From Candidatus Iainarchaeum sp. (GTDB taxonomy: Archaea; Iainarchaeota; Iainarchaeia; Iainarchaeales; JAAZKV01), in the NCBI GenBank assembly GCA_026397035.1, contig JAPLVQ010000012.1, positions 652 to 5,828 of the forward strand: a stretch of DNA of 5,177 bases, in the 5' to 3' direction. Made by a program: the position numbers and the translations under genes. Below, in pieces: positions 5,172-5,177 of this stretch. The stretch's first letter is position 1. Every line of letters starts with the position of its first letter. The notes under the pieces were generated by a model. It saw only the letters and a program-made list of their open reading frames with translations. It was not told the DNA's origin and ran no database searches.

Positions 5172-5177
5172 AATCAC

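Overview
This AT-rich window almost certainly comes from an archaeon. The first gene is the archaeal form of DnaG primase. Promoters look like TATA boxes about 27-30 bases ahead of start codons, several genes look leaderless or nearly so, the visible Shine-Dalgarno matches are of the GTGAT type, and the tRNA gene does not encode its CCA end. The small, poorly characterised proteins and the secreted transglutaminase-like protein fit a DPANN-type archaeon (for example the Pacearchaeota/Woesearchaeota group). That placement is inference; the archaeal call is much firmer.

Layout: (1) 1-1297, + strand: dnaG, cut off at its 5' end by the window edge, with a long Arg/Gly/Phe-rich linker between the TOPRIM and C-terminal domains. 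(2) 1298-1491: a convergent intergenic region with one hairpin oriented for dnaG and a hairpin plus U-tract oriented for the opposite gene. (3) 1492-1950, - strand: a two-helix membrane protein of unknown function with a good TATA box. (4) 1951-2070: divergent promoter region. (5) 2071-2247 and 2275-3024, + strand: an apparent two-gene unit encoding a 58-residue basic protein and a 249-residue basic protein built from two, probably three, related helical repeats. The second gene is bracketed by a 13-bp perfect inverted repeat, and its ribosome binding site lies inside a hairpin. (6) 3079-3151: tRNA-Val(UAC). (7) 3137-3381: two exact-period 114-bp tandem units, each starting with the last 15 bases of the tRNA, plus a decayed third tRNA end that now forms a terminator-like hairpin. 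(8) 3447-5171, + strand: a secreted, C-terminally anchored transglutaminase-like protein with an intact Cys-His-Asp triad.

The genes do not form one pathway. The most striking element is the tRNA-linked tandem array. Its design (tRNA gene followed by repeats each carrying the tRNA 3' end) resembles the 178-bp repeats after the E. coli tyrT gene, but here it is in an archaeon, with hairpins partly retained between copies. The second most striking is the repeat-protein gene with its flanking inverted repeat and masked ribosome binding site.
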